Shown: piece by piece, positions 1-13,300 of the stretch | How the letters are laid out: each line of letters begins with the position of its first letter | How positions within the stretch are numbered: position 1 is the first letter of the stretch | Assembly: GCA_023055355.1 (NCBI GenBank) | Contig: JALJCS010000001.1 | Span: 93,419,381-93,483,380 of the forward strand | DNA: 64,000 nt | Direction of reading: 5' to 3' | DNA from: Agelaius tricolor | Taxonomy: Eukaryota > Chordata > Aves > Passeriformes > Icteridae | Position numbers and translations under genes: made by a program | The notes under the pieces: model-generated | Databases searched by the model: none | What the model was told of the DNA's origin: nothing | What the model saw: only the letters and a program-made list of their open reading frames with translations

Positions 1-777
1 CAGGGTGACAAGACTTTTGCAAATACATAGGCTGTTGGCTTAAAGAGAATTGAATCATATGTAACATAATAACCACAGGGATTTGACCTGAATTTTTTCT
101 TTACAAAGCTGGAATTATTATTTCAAACAGAGAAAAGAAACCCTTCAGACTTAACTTCTGCATTGTGAAAGTGGGGTTATTTTTCAGTACTGTTCCTGTG
201 GAAGGAAAAAAATATTATCCCAGTCTCCATCCAGCTGAACATCCCCTTCTTTGGTCAGCACAGGCCACTTTTGAGATCTTTCATTGACAGTGCTATATTT
301 CAGTCAACCAGAGGAAGAGGCAGACTGCTCATCCTGTATGATGGGTGGTGGCACCCAGTGGGTCCTGGTTTCTTCAGTGGTGCACAGATTGTGCTGCAGT
401 GCCGTCATGGTGGGTTCATTGCCCACAGACAAGAGTTTACACTGTAAAAGGATCTTGGGTCTATCCAGGTTTCTGGATATTTGAAATCTCTCGTATGGAT
501 ATCCAGGCTTGGCGCAGGGGTAAGAAAAAATAAATTGTTCTAAGGGAAAAGGTACCTACTGAAGGCAGCTTGGGCCTGATGAGAGCCCGTTTCACCTCAG
601 TGAATATGTAAGACTGTGCAGCAAATAAATGTGCTCACCAACACATCCAATGGCTTTTAGCTTGTAAAAGCTACTGTGCAAGTGCATTCCCTTTTGTGAT
701 AAGTTGTGGTGCTGGATTTTGCACTGGTGTGGGCACTGTCTCTGCTTGTTTCAGGAGGGAATCAAGTCTGAGTTTAT
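1..777. other. Unassigned DNA before the LTR
   Basis: No repeat family or gene is recognised here. Two short overlapping open frames (284-484 and 345-533) are of chance length. A donor-like GTAAGA lies at 520 after an open stretch that follows CCCACAG at about 430, but composition and frame give no clear support for a coding exon. The segment could be old retroviral or LTR sequence too diverged to name. Confidence 0.4.
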
Positions 778-1463
778 TGAAGGTTAAAAAACTAGAGAGA
801 GTCTTAGGTTGGAAATGGGGGCGTGTATTCTATCCCCATCTGTTACAGGTGGGGCAGTTACCTTCTGTTAATTGGGCAGTTTTCTTTATCTCTTCCACAA
901 CAAATCCTCCCTCCAGGGAGATACCTTCTGTTAATGGGCCTTTGAGTCTCACTGCATGACTGATAAAATTACATCATCCCACTGTGAGAAGCTCTGCCCA
1001 CAGGGAGGAGCCAAGCATTCCTACCTGGATATAATCTGAGATTTGTAACACCGCAGCCAGGGTTTTCCACTGGATTCCCAGAGGACTAGGCCCATCTACA
1101 CCACCACTGCACCTTCAGAGGAAGACTACATCCTTCTGCAGGATCACTGCTCCAACAGAACTACACCTGTCACTCCAGGAGCACTGCAGCCACCATTTAA
1201 TCAGGACTGCTACCACCACCCTGACCACTCTGGTCAGGTCATATTCTGACTCTGTCAGTGCTGTTTTGTATTACTGCATTGTTTATTTTATTTTTAATTT
1301 CCTTCCCTAGTAAAGAACTGTTATTCCTTCTCCCAAATCTTTGCCTGAGCGCCCCTTAATTTCAAAATTATAACAAGTCAGAGGGAGGGGGTTTACATTT
1401 TCCATTTCAGGGCAGTCTCCTGCCTTTCTTGTTAGACACCTGTTTTTTCAAACCAAGAAACCA
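778..1463 (+). mobile_element. Endogenous retrovirus LTR, passerine ERVL-like (solo or truncated)
   Basis: The segment opens with TGAAGGTTAAAAAACTAG and closes with CA at 1462-1463, the TG...CA termini expected of an LTR. It contains a TATA-like element (GATATAATC, about 1028-1036), a CA/CT-rich middle, a T-rich stretch near 1262-1300 and a variant poly(A) signal (AGTAAA near 1308), so the order is plus strand. The 3' part, with a GGGAGGGGG run followed by TTTACATTTTCC, matches what I remember of LTRs common in songbird genomes. Family naming is from memory. TGG follows the terminal CA directly, as a primer-binding site would. I saw no clear 5-bp target duplication and no matching second LTR, so it is a solo LTR or an LTR with only a scrap of leader. 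No viral gene is seen. Confidence 0.72.
1028..1036 (+). promoter_or_regulatory. TATA-like box of the LTR
   Basis: GATATAATC sits in the first half of the LTR, about 280 bases before the variant poly(A) signal. That is the order expected for U3 promoter, R and U5. Whether it is still active cannot be seen from sequence. Confidence 0.35.
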
Positions 1464-1491
1464 TGGGGACAGACCATCCTAACCCCAAGGT
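1464..1491 (+). other. LTR-leader remnant with splice-donor-like site
   Basis: The bases after the LTR terminus start TGGGGAC, which fits a primer-binding-site start. An AAG/GTAAGA splice-donor consensus follows with GT at 1490-1491. This resembles the first bases of a retroviral leader with its major splice donor. An ATG at 1463-1465 with A at -3 and G at +4 opens nine codons that run exactly into the donor, so the site could also work as a small LTR-driven first exon. Recognisable internal retroviral sequence does not continue beyond it. Confidence 0.35.
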
Positions 1492-2542
1492 AAGAATCGC
1501 ATGCAAATATGAGACCTTTGTCCAGATCATGCATCTCTTTTAGAAATTACAACTGCACGCAGCACTTGTGAAATGATGCAAGATCGTTCATTGTTCCTCA
1601 CATGAATTACGTAGGGTTCTTTAGTTTTCCTGACACTGACTTGGTACAAATAATTATACTCCAAAAGCAGTCTGAACTGGCCAGCTCTTCATGATCAGTT
1701 CTGTTCCATGACCTCACCATAGCTGTGGGGTTTGAATAGCTCTATGTGTTATTGAATCCCAAAATAACAAGGAAGGAATGGCAGTTTTTTGAAAAAAAAA
1801 TGAAACTATGATTGCATTTAATGCAAACATGTAGGAATATATTCACAGATGTCTCTTCTAGTCATAAGAGAAGGTGCTCCTGCAGATAGATCTCTTCTAT
1901 CTTCTTCATCATCTGTAGGGGCACTCCAAGGATATTATCTAGTCTGAAGCAGTATTCTGTGACTATTCCCTCTGCAGCCCATAAAAATTTGTTAGCACCA
2001 AGGCTAATTTGGGATGGTTTTTGACTATTAATTACTGGTATCAAATTTTTTCCCATTTTTTGCTATTTTTTGTTCTGAGTTCCAACAGCAAAAAATTCAC
2101 AGGATCAATCAATTTCAGTTGATTTAAAGTTTTCCTTCTAGAAAAGGAACTAGAAACTACATGCTGTCCAGTTTGGGACATGGGCTAATTAAAAAAAACA
2201 CGTGTGAGTTTATAGTGGGGAATAGTCAAATACAAATTCTCCCCTTGAAATTCAAAATTTCCATCTGGAAAGTATAACTTTTAACTCCTAGGAATGTCCT
2301 TTCATAGTCTGACCTTAAAGTGCTGTGCACTGTCTTCTGTGCACTGCACAGAGATAGCAATGTAATAAAACACAGCAGGGTGACTTCAAACATACATATG
2401 TTGGCCCTGGAAGCTGTAATTCATCTTATTCTTAAGTGCTCTTTTAAAGATAACTGAAAAGGTGCTTACCAAACTGCGCAGGGCAATCATCCTGTTCAGG
2501 GGTGCGTGTACACAGTGTGTGGAGGTGGCAGATCACGGTAGA

Positions 2543-2563
2543 AGCAGCAGCAGCAGCAGCAGC
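2543..2563. repeat. (AGC)7 microsatellite
   Basis: Seven perfect AGC units. On the minus strand the tract lies in an open frame where it would encode polyalanine, followed by a GTAAGC donor-like site near 2466. That exon reading is weak, so only the microsatellite is claimed. Confidence 0.95.
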
Positions 2564-4090
2564 AATAGGCTGGCACTCAGCAGCAACAGGAAAGTAAATT
2601 AAGTCAGGAATTAGGTCCAGAATGCAAACACAGAAAGAATTTTACATACAGTGCCATCAGCATGCAACTTTCCAGAAGCTCTTCCAACCCCATACTATCT
2701 TTCCTCTCTGTTCTTTCTCAACTCTGATCCTTCCCTCTGTGTTGATGTTCAGAGACAACTTTGCTGTTTCATTTGACCATATCATTCATTAAAAATGAAG
2801 AAAATTAATAGAAAATATGCATTAGAAATCAGCAGGGGTAAATCCCATACGCCTTATTGCATAGTACTGTACAAAATGTACTCCTGTATGTACAGTAACA
2901 CGCTGCATTAAGCCAGAAGGAAAACTCTTTACTAACTTTGGCGTAACAAAACTATCTGTATATTAAATACAAGCCCTTATTTATTAAGACCCCCAAATCC
3001 CAATATCCATTTAAAAACTGGGCCTCTTTCAAAGTCTCTGAGTCATCATGAAGAGCATGATTCATTCAGTAACTCCTGCTCACCACGACTCTCTTAGGAG
3101 TAAGAACAGATTCAGTTTTAAGCTTCCTCTGGCAATTTGAAAACCGGTATCTGGCTACTAATCTCTGTTTCTAATCTTAAAGAGAATTGCATCCCATTGT
3201 TGGTTCTGCATTCCTATCCTAAAAATGAACCCCTCTCTTCTGATTAATTTGGAGTATAATCTCTTTAAATGCCTTTTAAGGAGCCATGAAATTCTATTTT
3301 CCAAGTCAGACACAGCTATTTTGGGGACTTGACTTTCCAGGAGAGGGAATTTCACAAATGTTAGTCCTTTCACAGAGCTAGGAACTGGTGCTGTCCAGCT
3401 GTGATCTCCTGGCCCCAGCCTGAAAACACACTGTTATATAAAAAGTTCTGCTAACCAGAGACTCAAAAGATGCCTGCGTCATGGAACACATTTGTTCCAG
3501 GAATCCTCACCAAATGCAGGCGTCTAATGAATTTCTTTTTGTGAGTATTAGGAGAACTTTATTGATTAACCTCTGGTGTCTGTTCGTATGGAGCAAACAA
3601 AGCAGAAGTGCTGGGACCCACATTTTTCTCTGTGCTTGGAGGCACATATGGAAGTAGTTTCAAGCCAATAGTTCAGTGAGTATTTGTGCCTTTCCAGTTT
3701 AACCAGTGCTTTCTGATGACTGCTTGCTCAGAAAACTTGGCCACCCTTCATCTGTATACATTTCCTTATTCCTGTACTTAATGGCTGCACTCCATACCTT
3801 TTGCATTTATACCAAATACTGGGTTTTTTATATTTTCTTATTGCTTTCCATTTCATGATGTGCTGTATGGTGCTCTTAAAAAATTATGAACTTCCCTTGT
3901 TATGCAGCCAAAGGAAGTGTGGGACTTGTTCTCCAAAACATCATGTGAGCTATTGCGCTTGAAGTATCAGAAAAATGACTCAAAATTCCTGCTTCTTTTC
4001 TTTTGGGAACTTTCCAGATAATTTGCTATTTAAGAAATGAACTCTAATTACCAATCATCCCACTTCTCTGGGATCACTCATTTCATACAG

Positions 4091-4137
4091 ATTACGAATT
4101 AATGACTTGCAGGCTCTACAGATAAAAGCTGAATTTG
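4091..4137 (+). other. Weak candidate micro-exon
   Basis: A 47-base segment follows a pyrimidine-leaning stretch ending CATACAG and runs into TTTG/GTGAGT. One frame is open throughout (one base, 15 codons, one base), reading LRINDLQALQIKAEF. Segments like this arise by chance in this much DNA, and no neighbouring exon with a matching phase is seen. No gene is recognised. Confidence 0.12.
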
Positions 4138-4612
4138 GTGAGTTTTATATTCAAGGCTGACAGTTTGACTCAGAAAAATTTGTTTGCTTTTCCCTACATC
4201 TAACTTAATGGCAGGGTTGTTTTTTGGGTTTTTTGGGTTTTTTTTTTGTCTGTACAAGAGAATATGGACATTCTTCTTTTTGCTCAGTTTATTTGATTAC
4301 GGTGGCTGTCCCAAATGATACTGAATTATTTAGGAACTGATCTTGATTTTTTTTTATTAAAATAAATTCTAGACATATATCACACATCTGATCTTAATTC
4401 CTTTTAGACAGTCACTTCAGTGGTAATTTACAGTCTGTTGTCTGAAACCTTGGGAAAGCCTTCACTGTTTTTAGGTGGTCTGCAAAAGCATAACTAAGCC
4501 TGCATTTGCAAGGCCTAAATTTTCTGATGAGGAGCTTTCCCCTTTATTAAAACTTGTTAAAACCCAAAATTATGGAAAAATGGATTGCAATAAGTCATCT
4601 ACAATAAATTAT

Positions 4613-4628
4613 ATTAATTAATTAATTA
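4613..4628. repeat. (ATTA)4 short tandem repeat
   Basis: Four perfect ATTA units in an AT-rich context. Confidence 0.85.
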
Positions 4629-5146
4629 GCTTTCATTGTAGAATGAAGCAACTGGTGAATTAGGCAAGTTTGTTCATGTGTTGATGGGGTTATTTATAGG
4701 AGTAATGGCACTGTCTATAGTCACATCTTAGGAGAAAACTGAAACACAGAAAAATGAATAGCAGCACACCAAAAAGGATGAAAGTCAAGAAGTCAGGTTA
4801 ATTCTCAAAGCATTAGTAAACATTCTTCCTACTGTGGAAGAACACGAACAGAGAATTGATTTCAGGAGCATCACAGAAATGAGAGTTCTATGAATAATTA
4901 CTTTGAAATTAAATCCATTTTCTTACAAATCAGAACTGAAAAGGGAAAATAAAAGACTTTCAATATTCCTTGTACATGTCTCAGACACATCTGCTTTCTG
5001 ATTTACCACTATTTTAATTATTTCACTATTACTTCAATGATTACTAAATTCTGCACTAAGTTGGTGAATGGATTTGGAGTACTTGTGAAATGAAAGAATC
5101 ACAAAATTTAAAGTAACAGAAATAGTTTTTTAAGCTGTTTTAAATA

Positions 5147-5173
5147 CTTTAAGTCATTGACTTTAAGTCATTT
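5147..5173. repeat. 14-bp tandem duplication
   Basis: CTTTAAGTCATTGA is followed directly by CTTTAAGTCATTT, two head-to-tail copies differing only at the end. It looks like a small slippage or repair duplication. Confidence 0.8.
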
Positions 5174-6383
5174 CACATCAAGGAGCAAAGTTAGAACAAG
5201 GATATTTTTACTGAAGGTAAATCACCTTTGACTTTTTTTGGAGATGTGAAAAACACTATCCAGGAGAGATAAAATTATGATTGTGTACATATGCAGATAC
5301 ACACTCACATATAAAATTTTTAAAGAAATATTAAAATAAGGCATTTTTTAAAGTATAAAAATATCATGTAAGTTCATTTCAAAGCAAAAGAAAGTAAAAA
5401 TTGACATTGTGACCCTGTAAAAATCTGTCATTCATTTCTGTGGAATGAAGATATTTTCCTGCATTTTTTGAAGGTTGTTTAAGTCTACATGTAATACAGC
5501 TGATGTATCTTTTCACAGGGCTGTCTGCTGCTTTATATGATTTATAATGCCACTTAGCATGACTGCAAAACTAAAATGCATAACTTACACATGCAACTAC
5601 AAGAAAATTTCTGTGGTAGTGAAACATTTCATTATCAAATGACTACTGCAAAACACACCAAGATGAACTGTCTTGTTAGATATATATCTACAGGAAGTAA
5701 ATATTGCTACTTTGTCACCATCTAAAGGACAAGATATTTGATCTTGAGAAATAAGTTAAATGTGCTACTTGCTCATATTTGAAAAATATACTTTCACGGT
5801 GCTGTAAGACCCTGTTATGCACCAGTAGTAATGTCTCTGGCTCCATCTAGGAGGAAAACATCTATTCAGTGACAGCACAAGCACAGCACTTCATGAAATC
5901 AATAAGATTGCTTGTACATGGCTGTTTCAACTCATTAATGAACTGGTAATCTGGATGTATCAAAATAACAGATCTAACAGACTACTGTCTAAAACCAAAA
6001 CAATTTGGGTGTTTTTAAGCAGCTCAGTAAGTTCCAATCCCACTGCTGCTAAGGCCGAACACTGAAGTATCCTCTGAAGGTACCAGTAAAGTGAGGAGGA
6101 CACCTGATTTGAAGCTAAGGTTTGACTGGAAATAAGGTCTGACTGAAATAAGAATCTATTACTCATGGATTTCATCATCTGTGTTCTGTGAAATAGCCTC
6201 ATGCTAGGCTGAAAGCCAAAACAGCTGCTTGCTTAAATTCCTTGCTGGCTGGAGCACCCCAGGACTGCCTCTCTGCCTGTCCTTAGGCTGGAATCCAAGA
6301 GTGAGGCAAATGAGTCCTTAAGCACACAGTCTGAGATGTACCCTGAAGGGTTTCACTCTTCTTCCTCCAGCTACATCACTCAC

Positions 6384-6480
6384 CTTTGCAGGGATGACAG
6401 CAGCCAGTATCCATGACCCTGGCTCCCTCCTGGGCGCGTGGAGGGGCTGGTGAAGTCAGTGGCCTGAGTGCCAGGTGGCT
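6384..6480 (-). other. Candidate exon on the minus strand in a GC-richer island
   Basis: Read on the minus strand, a 97-base segment starts after CTGCCTGTAG and ends at GCAAAG/GTGAGTGA, a near-perfect donor. One frame is open across it and includes the stretch STRPGGSQGHGYWLLSSLQ; the other two frames are also open over the last 45 bases. The segment lies in a local GC-richer patch (about 6230-6490) that stands out from the AT-rich surroundings and contains CpGs. The acceptor is only moderate and no partner exon is seen. It could be a coding exon, a lncRNA exon or chance. Confidence 0.2.
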
Positions 6481-7466
6481 CTACAGGCAGTAAGATTCTT
6501 GTGCATGGGGAGTTTCAAGAAGTTCAGAGAATGTCTGGGTATGCTCTTGTTGAGGTGATCAGGATGCAGAAAGGATCTCTTGAGCTGTGTCCATTTTGCC
6601 AGGGATAGTGCACTGACCTAATCATGGGCAAGAGTAAAATCCTCACTGATCTTCCTGAAATTAGGCTTTCACTTAGAAATCCCTAGCAAAGAATTTGCTG
6701 GAGTCCCATTTCCAGCCAGTTCAGAGACCTGAGTACTTCAACAAACAGAAATTTTTCATGTTAGCATGCCATTCACTAAACCATAATTTGAGGCCCGTCT
6801 TTATTTCTGTGTGAGCCTCTGGCATGGGATTTGTCATGTTGTTTCAGATTGGAGACCTGAAAGTTTCAATATGATCCTGTTCACCTACATAGAAATCAGT
6901 GGTCATTTTTGAAGGTGGCTTTCTTCAGCCTTGTTTACAGTGGCACAAATATTATATCAGATTAATAGAGTCTGTGTAAAGCAGTGCATGGCATGTATTT
7001 CAGATTTTGACTATCAGAAAAATTAGAAATAAACACAGCTGGCTTTCTTAATACTGAGTCTGTGGGATCCTTCCGTACTAGATAGTAAACAATACCAACA
7101 GACTCTAAGCACTCACTACAGACTTGAATAAATAATTGAAAACCACATGTCCAAGTTTCACTACTTCGAAGAAATATTTGGATACTCTGTTCTCTTTATT
7201 TTTGCATATTTTTAAAGATGACATAATTTCTTCTTTATTGTCGTTATGTAGCTGTAAAAATGAAACAAAACAAGCTTACAACATGCTGTCTACTTTCCTG
7301 TCTGACAGCTGCTTTAGGATACAAACAGGCATTCATTCTTCCTTGCCAGGGGTGCCAACTTCTTGTACTGTTTTTTTAGCAGCAGCTCTGAATAAGTACC
7401 TCATGATGCTGTTTGTGTGGTGCTAGCTGTCCTCACTGTGAGCTGTTTCAATGGCCCTGCATGCTG

Positions 7467-7487
7467 CTCTCTCTCTCTCTCTCTCTC
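7467..7487. repeat. (CT)n microsatellite
   Basis: A 21-base perfect alternating CT tract. Confidence 0.95.
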
Positions 7488-10358
7488 ATACAGTGCTGAG
7501 AAAAGTATTTACTCAAAGCACTGAAGAAAAGGTGCAGATGGATGCTCTTTGCTAGCTCTTTTCAAAAGCTGTTAATGAATACATCTGGATATCTCTCTTC
7601 ACATTGTCTCCACATTCATCTGCTACCCGCCTCCTTGGTCAGGGAGTGTAAGATGGGAACTACACATACTGTCTTGCGGGTCCACTCGTGCAATAAGACC
7701 TTGTGCTTGAGGCTGCTGAGCAGCATCTGTAACAGAAACATTAAATCAGCCCGTGCACCCAACTCTCCTCAAATGAGAATGGCTTGTTCTTTCAAGCTTC
7801 TGTGCATTGACTTCCATGACATCAAAGTGCTCATTACCCTGAAAGTTATGCCTGTGAGTCATAACAAAGGAATATTTCTTGCTTTTTAAAAGCACACAAG
7901 GTTACAGATCATCCATGAAGCATCAATAAAAGTGTATGAAATGAGACAACACCGTAACAATAGTTTTCCTCTTAGTTTATGAAGGAGCACTAATTAGAGA
8001 GGATTTTCAGACATCAGACTGGGAAGTATTTGCTATGTGAAATAAAGATCCTAAGGATATGAACTGAGTCATAAAAGCTCTGTGGCCCTGAAATTTGTTT
8101 TTCTTAATGGAAACAGTGTAACACAGCTCAGAGAAGGAATCTTGTTGAACTCCCCACACTTGAGGCTGGCAAAGAGCAAATATGAGAAGTTACGCAAGCC
8201 ACAGTTAAAGCTCAAAATGATGCCATGGCTGTGGAATTTGAGAACCTTATAATTTCCAGTTCAAAATCTTCCCTTTGGAAGGAAAGACCTCGCAGTAATG
8301 AATGAAGACACATTTAACCATAAATATACAAGGGAGCCTTTGCAAGGATCCAGAAGAAGCTGTAAGGGAAATCAGCTTAAGGAGGCTACAGAGCACCCTG
8401 TGAGCATGGCGCCATCCCTGTGAGAGCACCACATCCTGGAGCCGTCATGACGAGCAGCTCCCTGTGCCACTCGTACCTCCCTGATGAGGTGAATGGAACT
8501 ATTCAGTGAGCAAAAAGCTAATTGGCACAAGCAAGCTGTTGGAAGGACTAAAATTTCATAGCAACAGGACTGAGAGCTCTATTTTTGGGGATGTACGTGG
8601 TATGTGTGACCCTTGTGTTGTCCATTAGGAGTACATTTCACTCCTTCAGGGTTGAAGAGCAATCCAGACATACTCATGACTCATTGAAGGCAAAAGTAAA
8701 AGAAAAAAAATTGCAGATGAAGCTGATAATTATGAAATATCCAGTTACTTTAACATTTAGATATTTTAAAATATTCTGCCTTACTATTCATTTTTGTTTA
8801 AACTCAAAACTTCATGGCTAGTGTAGCTGACATATTTAGAAAATGAAAAGCAGTCTTACAAAATAAGATTTGCAAACAGAATCATATTTTTCATAGCTGA
8901 GGACAAGATGGTTTTCCATTATCAAAAATAATCAGATTAGTGGAGAGGCCTTGAGACTGTCATAGTTTGTAGAGCAGGTCATGCCATGCAGTAAGTGCTT
9001 GTAAATGAACTTGCTATGGAGGCATATTGCTCCAGATAGAATCTTTTGCAAAAACATTGGCTTCCTTCTCAAAATAACCAAGTTTGTTGCCTCAGAGTTG
9101 GACTCTTCAAAGGGTCATATGCTGCTCCTTATGTTTCAAACAATAACTTCACCCAGGCTGATGGGATCTAATTTCTCACTGTGTAATATATAAAGGAAAC
9201 AGATTTATCCAAAATGTTCAGGTTTCTTCTTTAATCCTTGATACACTGAAGCTTCCCAAACAGTCCCAAGTCCAAATATACCTAAGCAAAAACAGAAAAT
9301 GAAGGGGGGATACTTTTCGCAGTATTGTCTATGCTCTGGTATTTATGAATTATTAGAATAATTAGAAAAAAATAGAAACTAGTGCAAAAGAGCAGTGAAA
9401 CCACAGGAAAGTGCACAGACAGCATTTGTGCACAGAGCATTTGTGAATGTTTAGTGTGATGTCAGACCTTCCCACATTTAATCAGTCCTGTGGACTGCAT
9501 CTGGAGTGACTGGTACTCCAGACCTTCCTTCTTCAGCTACTCTACTTAACAAAATCAACCTTTTAACAGGAAAATAAATTAAATAAAGTTAAGGCTTTCA
9601 TCAAAAATGTAGCATAAATTTTCATACCAAAGGAAAGGTCATTATTCAGATGAATTCTTTACACCAATTTTCAAGAAAAAATGGAAATTTCAACACAAAA
9701 TTAAATATAAGAGAAAGTACTCAGCAGTACTAGACCCATCTCAGAAAAGGCCCACATATTTTTACAGTCTGAGGTTTCACTAGATATATTCCTCCAAAAA
9801 TTAACAAACATCCTGTCTCTCTGTTTTTATGTCACTTACGGACCTCTTTAAAACTCAGAAATGTTTACAAACAAGTAAGGTATTGTATTAAATTTAAAAG
9901 TACTGTTTCAATGAAACTAAGTAAAAATATCAGTGAGCTTAAAGAAAGAACAACCTAAAAAACCAAAAACAAACTAGCCATGGTTTAACTCCAAGAAGTG
10001 AATTAATAAATAAATTTCTGCCTGAAATTTTAATGAAAAAAGCTCCAATATTGCTATTTAAAAGCACTTATGAAATATTCCCATCAGGACAAAAAAAATG
10101 GATTTAACCCAAAATGAAGTTGATTCTTATCTTGCTACCTGACACCCAGAAGAGTGACATGGCTTTGAGGGCACTCACTGTCCTCATGAGCACATGGAGA
10201 TGAGCTCAAGGAGAAGCAGGGAATGATCAGCCTTGGTATCTGCCCTGAGACCTGAAGATAAAAATGTGAGTGGCCAAAGCTGATTACGAGAAACATCAGA
10301 TAGTTTTATATGTCAGAAATTTCATCACAGAGAATGTTGCATTCACTTTTGGTTTTGG

Positions 10359-10372
10359 TTTTTTTTTTTTTT
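10359..10372. repeat. Poly-T run (14 T)
   Basis: Fourteen T in a row, followed by CAGGAATGCCAGG. It looks like a strong splice acceptor, but no donor closes an exon downstream, so it is listed only as a homopolymer. Confidence 0.9.
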
Positions 10373-13300
10373 CAGGAATGCCAGGTTTTTTCTTCCTCAG
10401 CTTCCATTACCTTTCCTCTCCTTATGCACCCACAAAAACAGCTCGGGAATCTCAGTTTCCATTTCTTCACTGGATCTACCCACAAGTTCAGAAAAGCAGT
10501 AATCCAGGTGTTTTCTACTTCAGTTTCCAGCTCCACTGACTTGCAGCACATCATGTCCCTCAGCTGTTTTGATCCTGACTTAACCCCTATGGCAACACAT
10601 GGGAACTGCATTGCCAAGCTCCCTCCTTGGAGGCAAAGCCCAGCCAGGGCCTGTGCCCAAGGAGAGTAAATGTACCTCCTTGCAGCCCTGTTCCACGTCC
10701 CCAGAGCAGTGGGTGCATCAGGGCTGCCTTTGCTTGGAGGCACAGTGTGAGAGGAGCATTAAAATGGATTGAATCATGCTCAACGCTAATCGTATTCACA
10801 CAACAGTGCACATGAAGAAGAAGCTCAAAGTGGTTGATCATCATGAAACCATGAAGTGAAATATTTGGAATCAGAGCTCTTTTCCTGTGAAAAGTTTAAA
10901 TATTTAGGCTTTTGGTCTCTGTTTCAAAAATGAAATATTAAAGTCATGCCTACAACTATTATTTAACCAGCTGAACAGAATAAAATGGAAACACTCAACT
11001 TTTTTTCCACTTTTTCTTTCCCCTATTTCTTTTGTTAATCCATAAAAAAAGTTAGAATAGCAAAGGAAAAAATGAAGGAAATGAAAAATTATTGTATTGG
11101 AGTGGGCAATACAGGAAACTATTACCTGACATTATTCATTCTATTTTATTTTATAGCAAATAAAAGGTCATAAAATGATAAAATGATAGGGAAAAAAGCA
11201 GAAAAGCTGGAAAAATCCAAAGGAAGTTTGCAAACCAAGTCCTCATAGCTCAGAAGACTAATTTTTTGGTTAGCCTTTAAAAAAAAAATCAGCTAGCTCA
11301 AATGCCATTCTAAAACACATGACTGAAATATTCCCCTAAATTTAGGTACCTCAATAACTTAACTCCAGTCCTCTGGGATAAGAGTTACAATAAGTTACAC
11401 TTTCAGGTTTTAACACATTTCTGAAAATTAGAAAAGATTACACACCTAGGGCATAGTGGTAAGGATCTTTTTAAAATAATGGTGGGCACTGGGTAGCTGC
11501 ACTTTGAAGGAAGGTGAAGTCAAAGTTTTAAAAAATCAAAGCATGTATACAAAATTGAGAGTAGCTCTCCTATAAAATGAAGGAAATCTTCAGTTTGAGG
11601 ATGACTACAGTATTGCACCACTTTATTTGTTCATAAAAAAGTTGTTTCTTTGACATGTGCCCACATTTACCATATACTTATGAGTATAAAACCCATACGT
11701 GACTCTTTTAGAGCAGCCCTACAAGCAGGACCCATGAAGCACTCTGCTTCACAGCTGAGGTTTCTCACCTCCATATATCTCCTTTCTAAGAGCCTGACTG
11801 CATATCCTCCAAAAACAAGGTGCTGAGTTTGTGTCAGTGACTTTTTGAGGGACTGCCTTTCAATTTTGCAGGTATTTAAACTTAACGCTTAAACCATGAC
11901 CATACATGGGAACATATGAATATCTATGTTCAAATCGTGAAAAAGGACTACCTAGACTCCAATATCTGGTCTGGAAAAATCTGTCAGTTCACCATCCTCC
12001 CCTCACAAAGATCAATAGCTGAAACCAGTGAAAAATTACCAGGAAAGCATATTTCTTTCATCTACAGTCTGTGAGATTTCTGAGCCAAGAGTATGAAGTT
12101 TCACTTTTATCAGCCCTAATGGATTTTCCTTCCATCAGTTTGCCCAGAGTTCTGCCTGAAATGTTTTCCTGTTAACATTTATCAGTAACAATGTCCTGTG
12201 AAAAAAAGGGGGAGCTTCTTCTTTTTACCATCTTATTTCTCTTGTCCATTGTATCCCTCAATGAAAAATATGCCTATTGCTGGTATGCACTGCATCAGAG
12301 GCTTCTTTGTGGAAAGGCAACACATGTAATAACATTCTGCAGGGACAATAAAGAAGATATAAGTAGAGATATGAAGTAGTTGGTAAGGTCACAGCATTCC
12401 CAGAAAATACATGCAATTCATAGGCACTTTTGATCAGGACTATAGTATTTTACATCCTGGAGTTTGCTTCCTGTGTCATCCTTCACTTTTGTTTCCAATC
12501 CTACAGGCTAATTTTGTAGTTAGCTTCCTTATTTTGGTTTAATTAAACAACAGAGCTGCACAATAGGCTAATTTTTCACCCAGACATCTTCGGGTTTCCA
12601 ATGTTTCATTTAGGTGATTGTATTTGCCAATGAAAAGGTATAAATTTTGTTCTCATTCTCTCCTTTTTCTTTTTTTCAAATGATGCCATATATCTTGGTC
12701 ATTTTCAAAGCCAAGATGCACCTGCCACCTGAAGGGTCCAGTGTCAGGACACTGGTGGAGACAGGCCAATTTCTACCTCTGAGTAGGCCTTGCTGGCTCC
12801 TGAGAGCCCAGTTGAGCCCACTCCTCTCTCCCTCCTGCCCCCATCCACAGGCAGGGGAAGCTCTTTGAGCACTGCAGTACCTGGCCCTAGAGGTGAGTGT
12901 GTCCCTGTCCATGCTGCCTGCTCCAGGCTCCCAGTCATTCTGGTGCATAGAGCCAGCTATTTGTGGCTGGCTCTGGCAGGCAGGAGAAACTATTTGGCTT
13001 TTAGTGTCCTGTTTGGTGTTCAAGCATCATTTTCCAAGAAGGATGCTGAGCTAAGTAGCAACATTCTGCTAGATGCCTGTGGTAAAAGGTTCTTAGAACG
13101 AAGGAACAGCTTCAAAGCTTCAGGTTTTCAAATATCAGCATCTCTTTAAGGAGAGTGGAACATATTCTTCCCTCTAAAACTTATGATAAACCAAACTGAG
13201 GTACATGATTTATGTGAAACTTTGGCTTATCAGGTTGCATTTCAAAATAGAGCAACAGCAGTAGCCTTTCAAATAGATTGTGAAAGACATTCAGGAGATC

